From Pseudeuparius sepicola (taxonomy: Eukaryota > Arthropoda > Insecta > Coleoptera > Anthribidae): a DNA stretch of 64,000 nt. Positions 57,455-64,000 of the stretch are shown here, one piece after another. The notes beneath the pieces are model-generated. The model searched no databases, had not been told where the DNA came from, and was given only the letters and a program-made list of their open reading frames with translations. The stretch covers positions 5,890,001 through 5,954,000 of the forward strand of contig OY987307.1 in the NCBI GenBank assembly GCA_963920635.1, in the 5' to 3' direction. The number at the start of each line of letters is the position of its first letter. The stretch's first letter is position 1. A program made the position numbers and the translations under genes.

Positions 57455-58364
57455 CACAGTGCCCGCCAAAAAGTCTGCACCATATGGGAAAAATTTTTAG
57501 TAAATAACTTACGGAAAATTTGTTTGCGGCATCAGGTTTTGCTTGCTCTAGAACCAAAATTGACATAATCAAATGTTGTGACGTAGTCTTTTTTGTATGT
57601 CAAATTTGACATTAATGAAAAAAATGTCCGAAAAATGGGCTTATTTAACCGAATTTCGAAAAAAGTCATAAGAAAAATATGTTTCTTTCTCAATTTTATA
57701 CCCCTGTGCAAAATTTCAAGAGCCTACTACGATTTTCATATTTTGCCCTTTGTTGCCCTTTTCCGTATTTGTTAATCCATAAAAGTCGATCCTATGTAAT
57801 TTAAAACACTCATTGAGTGAATACATACTGCACAATACTTAGTTTACGGTCTAAATATCATTCTTTTCCTTTTTTTGCAAAAAAATTAAAATGAGGGCTT
57901 GTTGAAGAAGCACGCTTGGTGCAAAACTGATCTCATTTTTACAGATAAACACATAAATTCGATTTACAAACTTCTTTCTATAGTAAATGGTTGTAAAAAC
58001 ACACAAATATTTCTGTCATGCTGATCTGATCAGAAATATCTAGAAAATTTAAAATATTATGTCCAATAATATCCAACAAAGGGCAAAATATGAAAATCGT
58101 AGTAGGCTCTTAAAATTTTGCATAGGGGTATAAAATTGCGAAAGAAACATATTTTCCTTATGACTTTTTTCGAAATTCGGTTAAATAAGCCCATTTTTTT
58201 CATTAATGTCAAATTTGACATATCAAAGAGACTACGTCACAACATTTGATTATGTCAATTTTGGTTCTAGAGCAAGCAAAACCTGTTACCGCAAACAAAT
58301 TTTCCGTAAGTTATTTACTAAAAATTTTTCCCATATGGTGCAGACTTTTTGGCGGGCACTGTAT
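57455..58364. mobile_element. Foldback with ACAGTGCCCGCC ends
   Basis: ACAGTGCCCGCCAAAAAGTC near 57457 is inverted at 58362; arms of about 320 bp share CCATATGGGAAAAATTTTTAG. The same end occurs alone at 11647. Non-coding. Confidence 0.85.
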
Positions 58365-58745
58365 ATACCCACAGGAAATTTAAAGGAACTGAGATAAATT
58401 GATTGAAATTAAAAATAAATTTTATTTTATGTGCTATTTTCAGGGCCGTCCTTAACCTATTGGAGGCCCTGGGCACATGACCCTATGACCTTGACAGAGC
58501 ACTATTTTGTTAGAATAGACAAAGAAACAAAGAAAGGATATGACCGTTTCGTCATTTTATATTATAATTCAATACTTATTTTTACACCGAAAATAGTCGC
58601 CAACACAAAACAAAACAGGCAAACGACGATTTAATCCACAATTTAATCAAAGAATACCTCAGAGCACAGTCAGTATGAACTATAAACAAAACAAACGTGA
58701 CAACACCACAGACAAATACAGGATACAGGACAGGGAAATTCCTTA

Positions 58746-59031
58746 AGGTGGATTTATAAACTTGTCGTTTGCGTTGGCGCTCGAAGTTGAGGGTGACCTT
58801 CGCAGTTTGCGTCCAGAAATGTGAACGACGGATCGTGAAAGATGAAATTAGTTTATCTGTCGGACGCAGAGAAATGGAGAATCTCCATTTCTCTGGTCGG
58901 ACGGCATCGGACGCAGACGGCAACGTTCGACGGCGTTTATAAATGGTTACACGTAAAATATTGGGATTTAATTTTCGACGCAAACGGCAACGGCGAGCGC
59001 CAACGCAAACGTCGAGTTTATAAATCCACCT
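58746..59031. mobile_element. Harbinger-like MITE, 3-bp TTA duplication
   Basis: AGGTGGATTTATAAACTTGT is inverted at 59031 (ends AAATCCACCT). TTA flanks it at 58743-58745 and 59032-59034. The arms extend inward with GCGTTGGCGCTCG. The 286-bp size and TTA target fit PIF/Harbinger MITEs. A micro-palindrome sits in its centre. Confidence 0.75.
58867..58895. repeat. Micro-palindrome insert, 29 bp, 8-bp duplication GTCGGACG
   Basis: Arms CAGAGAAATGGAGA / TCTCCATTTCTCTG around a single A. GTCGGACG is exactly repeated at 58859-58866 and 58896-58903. It is nested in the TTA-flanked MITE. Confidence 0.92.
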
Positions 59032-59079
59032 TTATCGTCCAGTGGGTTTATTTAAGAGGGGGTTTCCAACCGAGAAAGT

Positions 59080-59362
59080 GAGGTTAGATTTCGTATTTTT
59101 TTAAGTTGTACAGCATAAAATCTAATAATATTTTACATGGCAAAAATTTAGTACAAACATCTTTGTCTTAATTTGATAAGATCTTATAAGCACTGTTTCG
59201 TTTAATGGGTTGGGAAAACCTTGGCGAAAATAATAATTCCAGTGCATATGCTTTTAAGATCTTATGATTAAAATGAAGACAGCAATGTTCATACTAAATT
59301 TTTGCCAGGTAAAATGTTACCAGATTTTATGCTATACAACTTAAAAAAATTCGAAATCTAAC
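59080..59362. mobile_element. Inverted-repeat element of about 280 bp
   Basis: GGTTAGATTTCGTATTTTTTT and AAGTTGTACAGCATAAAATCT are inverted at 59326-59362; the arms also pair through GTACAAACATCTTTGTC. Non-coding. Confidence 0.7.
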
Positions 59363-60043
59363 CCCCCCTAAATCGATCGGTAACCGTGACAATTAATAAT
59401 TATTATATTGATTAACAATTATATTAATGTGTTGAAAATATGAATATCACTTTTGGAACTAGGGGGCCCTATCGATCGCGGGGCCCTGGACACGTGCCCA
59501 GAGTGCCCAGTGGGAAAGGGGGGCCTGGCTATTTTAGGTCTAGACAGACATGCATTTGGCACTACATTTGGCGTTTATTTTGCGTTTTTTTACTACGTTA
59601 GTTCAAACCTAAAGTTAAAAAAATAACAAATAGAAACCGAAAGATGCAAACATTTTCATAGTTCCTCTAAATTTACCGGTGTGTGTATTGTGTATTTGTG
59701 CGGAGATCACAATGCGATCCTGACGATTCATTACAGAACCGCAAAGACAGATTAATTCATGCTAAACTCTCAGCCTAAAGCTGCATTTCTAAAGCACTTC
59801 GCGTGCCAAGTGGAAAGTCGGTAGGGGCACGATAAACTCACAACGGTATGCCGATTGCCGCTTCAAATTTCGTCCAGTCTGCGCATCTACGTCACTCGGG
59901 AATCTTGTTTTGACGCGTCGCGACTTTTAAATTTTAAATTCAATGGATTCGCTTATTAGAATCTTGTTTATCTACTGTATTTCTGTTATTAATGTTATTT
60001 AATCGTGTTTTTAATAACCAATAATAATAAAAACGAGATTAAA

Positions 60044-60419
60044 ATGCCGGGTTGTGTTGTGGCCACTTGCAAAAACACAAATAAAAAACTAAAGGTTCTG
60101 ATGTTAAATACTTTAGATTTCTACAAAATGGGGATTTGTCGAAGCAGTGGGTAAATGTGTGCCGAAGAAATGAAAAAAATAATTAAAAAAATGGTGAGTA
60201 AAATTGATGAAGCGAATTTTAAACGCCGCTCGCGTGCAGAAGGGTGTGCAGTTCAATTTTCCGTTTGCATGAAAAACCGATGTCTTCGAACGATTTTCAA
60301 ATGCATGCCAATATATTGTATGATAAATTTGAACTACCAAACGACAATTTACCGATTGGCATGCAGTTCTGTGATGTAGAACATTGTCAAAAGTTAATGC
60401 GAAAAGTGCAAAAAATTGT
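60044..60419 (+). pseudogene. THAP-domain ORF remnant
   Basis: ATG at 60044 reads MPGCVVATCKNTNKK, then a one-base shift leads to GSDVKYFRF and GDLSKQWVNVCRRNE. This matches the C-x4-C start, the F-x-F turn and the W of a THAP zinc finger. Further frame changes give VCSSIF...SSNDFQ, corresponding to the CSxHF...DF end of the domain but lacking the histidine. At least two frameshifts, so non-functional. A possible downstream exon begins after TTTATTTCAG at 60880 (QESVPYILSKVALKF). Confidence 0.6.
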
Positions 60420-60464
60420 AGGTTTTTTCAGATATGAGCAACCTCATGACAAGAACTTACAGAA

Positions 60465-60545
60465 GTGGATATAGCCTAGTGGGTAAAGGCGTGTGCCTAC
60501 GAAAAATTCATTTATTTCGTCGTAGGTTCAAATTCCACGCAATAC
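60465..60545 (+). repeat. tRNA-like sequence (SINE head or pseudo-tRNA)
   Basis: TAGCCTAGTGGGTAAAGGC is a good A box/D arm and GTAGGTTCAAATTCCACG a good B box/T arm, about 45 nt apart. The acceptor stem does not close well, so a functional tRNA is unlikely. It probably marks a tRNA-derived SINE or a pol III promoter within the THAP element. Confidence 0.45.
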
Positions 60546-62145
60546 TTTGCCTTTTTTTAAATTATCAACGAAAATTCAGATTTAGTTTTTTATTTTTATT
60601 GTATACTATGATATAATATTATAATAGTAAACAATACAATCTGCATTTTTGTTGATAATAATAATAATCGTTCGGAGACATCGCTTTTTCAAGCAAACAG
60701 AAAATTGAATTGTATACCTACCCTTCTGCACGCGAGCGGCGCTTAAAATTCGCTTCTTTGGCTTATCCATGGCATTTATATTATAATATATATGATTGGC
60801 ATGCATTTGAAAAACGTTTCATCTGACTGATCGTGTACCGCCGATCTATTATTATATGTTTTGTTTTTATTTATTTCAGCAAGAATCTGTTCCGTACATT
60901 TTGAGCAAAGTTGCTTTGAAATTCCTCTTAGACAAGATTGCTGCAATACAATCCGAAAAACAGCCGAACTTTAAAGTGTGATGCTATGCCCACTTTACAT
61001 GTACCAGGTTCTTCATACAAAGCAATAAAAAATAAGGAAAGGCAAGCACGATGCAAAAAAAGAGAACAAAAAAATATTCTAACAGAGTTACTAGAGGAAA
61101 ACGAAAACAAAAAATATTTTATTACATGTTTTTTCGATAATTGGCCATTATTTGTCCTCTGCTACAATTTCCCAAGTTTATGCGTATAGGTTGAGGAACA
61201 CCCTGTATGTCAATAAAAGGATTCTAACTGCACATTGGTATTATTGTGTTAATTGTGTATTATTTCAAAATGATTTTGCTTACCTATTTCTGTTTTAAAT
61301 ATTTTTAAATCTTTTTTTGTAGGTATGGCTTTGAATAGAAAGTTGAAAGAAAAAAGTAAAAATACCTATCTAATCCAAAATATTTATTACATATGTACGT
61401 ACATATCTATGTAATCCCGTTTTGAATATTATTAATTCCCAGCATCCTACTATTTATCAAAAAAAGGAAACTGAATTACAAATTTCATTACTCTCTAAAT
61501 TTGAAATCACTTGTTTTTATTGTAATATTTCGTATCATGTTTAATAAAACATGTCACATTTAGATAATCATTCAAAAAAACGTGGACATATGCAAAAATA
61601 TTAACCACAAAGAGTATTTCCCATATACTTATATCGTCCTCAATCAACGCTTATATTGCGAATAGATTCCCACGTGACGTCACACGCTAGTGGCTTCATG
61701 CGCGAGAACATACCGTTGTGAGTGTATCGTGGGTAGGGGCAACGGGCAACTGAACGTGTCACCACTGTCACCTCATTTTCAATAGACTTCAATTTTTGAC
61801 AGCTGCGCATGCGCATTTACGAGTCTATCTTTGTCTATCTGAGAAAAATATCAAGGGAGGGTTTATCTTTTAAAAACCCAAGCGGAAACATGAAAATACA
61901 AACATAAACTCAAACCATATTTTCACACATCTATTTCTTCTCGCTAATTTACTGTTCATAGTTCCTTGTGCGCATGCTCCACACTGGGCACGGAGCACGA
62001 ATGTTTGTAGCTTGCAATGTTTCGTGTCACAAACACACACACGAGCACGCTTACCTTATTGAAAATGGATACATTACGAAACACTTGCTAAGCATGCGTG
62101 CCGAATTTACACTTGGCACGCGAATTGCATTAGAAATGCCGCTTC

Positions 62146-63300
62146 GGCCTAATGTCCTTTGCCGCCGTCATCTATCGGACGGAAGCTGATGCACTCCACG
62201 ATGGAGCATTCATGCTATGGAAAGTCGTTTTGTACAGTTTTCGTACACGCCTCGAGTTATAATTCCCAATCCACGTAATAGGGGGCAAATGGTAGCGACA
62301 CCTCGCGCCGGGAATTATTTGTCAGTCGTATATTGCCAATTGGCGTGGAATCTTATACAATACTATAATCACTGGCAAAATACAAAGAAGTTGGTTTGAA
62401 CATACGCTAAACGGAAATCTTCAAATTACAAACTTTTGTTAGCCAGCCAAACACCAAAAACGCAACGAAAGCATATAGGCATATAAAAACGAACGTTGTC
62501 GTCTCTGACGTTGGCTTGACCAGCGCATATACAACAACGAGCAATTCAACTAACTCTTGAGAAAACAGGAGCAAATTCAATAGAAATCAGAGATGTATTC
62601 AGAAAAATCGTATGATATATGGTAGAAGTATACAGTTTAGTACAGTTTGTACAGCAAATGTTCGGCCCTACGTCATAAAAGATGAAGCAATCACGAACGT
62701 ATCATGTTTAGTTAAAACGTGTCCTACTCAAAGGAACTACCGTCTTTGTCTAAAAGCGCATGTTCAACCTCCCACAATACCTGGTTTTGTTATATCTTGA
62801 TGTACGTGACAAAGACAGAACATCCCGGTAATGCCTGTGACCCCCCAAGCGTCGTTTGGGGGTTTTGTCCAAATAGCCTATTATTAGATGTTAATTGTAT
62901 ATAAGCAACTAAAACAACACCTAGACCTAGGTGTTGTTTTAGTTGCCTATCTTCAATTCAAATGCTAATTATTAATATTTTTGCAGTTCATTATTAAAAA
63001 TGCCAAGATAAAATCTTTAATAAAAGAGCAATTCTCCTTGATTTGACAGTAAAGACAATATTTTCTTCTACTCCTATTAAAAAATAAACCCGAAGTATTC
63101 ATCATTTTTTGAATCTACCTTCTTATGCAACCTAATTTACACGCCATTAATTTCTAAAAATAACGTCGCGCCACTGACTTTTTGACAGTGCACTGGAGTT
63201 GCAGTTTTTGACATTTGATGACGTAGGGCCGAAGATTCGCTGAACAAACTGTACGTAAAATTTGTCAAGCCATTGGCCAACTTTGTATAATAGGTAGTCT
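62146..63300. other. Intergenic, no gene seen
   Basis: No convincing coding sequence. A 40-bp perfect palindrome, CAACTAAAACAACACCTAG with its complement around a short centre, lies at about 62904-62945 without flanking duplication. Confidence 0.4.
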
Positions 63301-63305
63301 TAAAA

Positions 63306-63830
63306 ATATTTTTCTTTTAATCGACAGTGAAGTGTCTCAAAATGGCCATTAAAAGCTCAGAAATCGGCACTGAAGTAACCCATTTTTGTACGATTTTTTT
63401 CAATAAGTAGGCCTTGATTGGCGAGATGTAAACATCAAACGCTTGACGCGGAGCCATCGCCCGTCAAAAGTGACCAAATATTCAGTAATTTAGTAGGTTT
63501 GAATACCTATCAATCTATTTTCATGGAGGCTGCACAACAGACAGCAATTCGGAGTTTTTGTTGGGAAGCGCCGTGCCTCGTCATACTTGACAGTGGTAGA
63601 TCGTCAAAGTCAAGCAACGTCGTGCGCAGTCGGTTCATGGACGGATGATCCACTATGATCATTTTTTGCTTTTTTCCAATTTCAAAAAAAAAATAATAAT
63701 ATGTTTCTCGGCACTGAAGTTCCTTTTATGACTCAAGTGGTTTATTTGCCTCAGCCAGAGGCAAATAATCGGCAACTAAATTCTACACGAGTTATAAAAA
63801 GTTATAAAAACTTGAAACTGGAATAAAATT
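63306..63830 (+). repeat. Interspersed repeat R, copy D (internally deleted)
   Basis: Follows copies A-C but lacks the TTCAAAACCCGGC block (deleted between TATTCAG and TAATTTAGTAGG near 63485). The terminal hairpin with ATGACTCAAGTGG is partly decayed. Confidence 0.72.
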
Positions 63831-64000
63831 TAATGTTTCACATCGATTGTTTTTAGTTAGGAGAAGTAAGGTTAAATGAAGAGGTATCACAAAAAGTTAT
63901 TTAAAATAGTTGTTTTCATTGTAATTCTAGACCTTTGTGCAAACCTTGAGGTAGTTATTAAAAAAATTGAAAATTACAATTTTTCAAATAGTATATTTCC

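Larger units (their letters stand above)
59785..62145 (+). mobile_element. Candidate THAP-coding (P-like) transposon, decayed
   Basis: GCTGCATTTCTAAAGCACTTCGCGTGCC near 59783 has an inverted, diverged match near 62110-62145 (GCATTTCTAATGCAATTCGCGTGCC as complement). Between them lies a broken THAP ORF. An inverted pair at about 60192-60350 and 60665-60815 reuses part of that ORF. Target duplications are not clear. The boundary call is tentative. Confidence 0.4.

Noticed and set aside
60465..60545. Functional tRNA gene
   Set aside because: A and B boxes are good, but the acceptor stem does not pair and the anticodon arm is irregular, so it is kept only as a tRNA-like repeat head.
62904..62945. 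40-bp palindrome CAACTAAAAC... as a micro-insertion
   Set aside because: It starts CA and ends TG, but no flanking direct repeat is visible. It may be an old member; not enough to claim.

Overview
The window is A+T-rich, intron-rich and full of transposons, and it looks like nuclear DNA of an insect. The arguments are a multi-exon family-4-type cytochrome P450, an insect-style GH20 beta-N-acetylglucosaminidase with introns up to 12 kb, arthropod LINE and Tc1/IS630-type elements, and no bacterial-style genes or operons. The order cannot be fixed from sequence alone.

Layout. 1-4983: 3' ten exons of a CYP4-like P450, broken by one frameshifting deletion. 6426-7816: a decayed LINE reverse transcriptase. 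8033-8627: a direct duplication. 8670-10869: a second, truncated P450 copy, a tandem duplicate of the first. 11000-15300: short transposons and the first exon of a THAP-domain protein. 15536-50645: one intact four-exon GH20 hexosaminidase gene on the + strand (exons 15536-15738, 27635-28602, 40115-40509, 50346-50645; splice phases agree and the joined reading frame is 621 codons plus stop). Its three introns are packed with inverted-repeat elements, many nested in each other. 50646-64000: gene-poor repeats with one unexplained 124-codon ORF on the - strand (55473-55847) and a decayed THAP-coding element (about 59785-62145).

The most unusual signal is a scattered set of about 17 very short palindromes (26-44 bp, one of 16 bp), most beginning CA and ending TG. 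Almost all are flanked by exact 7-8 bp direct repeats. Three have an internal empty-site control: a P450 paralogue, the opposite arm of a foldback element, and a transposon ORF that becomes continuous when the insert and one repeat are removed. They are therefore insertions, not chance hairpins. A 434-bp element at 49862-50295 has the same CA...TG ends and an 8-bp duplication. The size, ends and duplications fit excision footprints, or minimal mobile forms, of P-superfamily (THAP) transposons, and THAP remnants lie in the same window. That link is inference.

A second theme is a family of long-terminal-inverted-repeat foldback elements with ends close to TACAGGGTG. One member (47339-49044) still carries a broken Tc1/IS630-type transposase, so it can plausibly be the source type for the non-coding foldbacks at 13961, 36182, 42144, 44213 and 51154.
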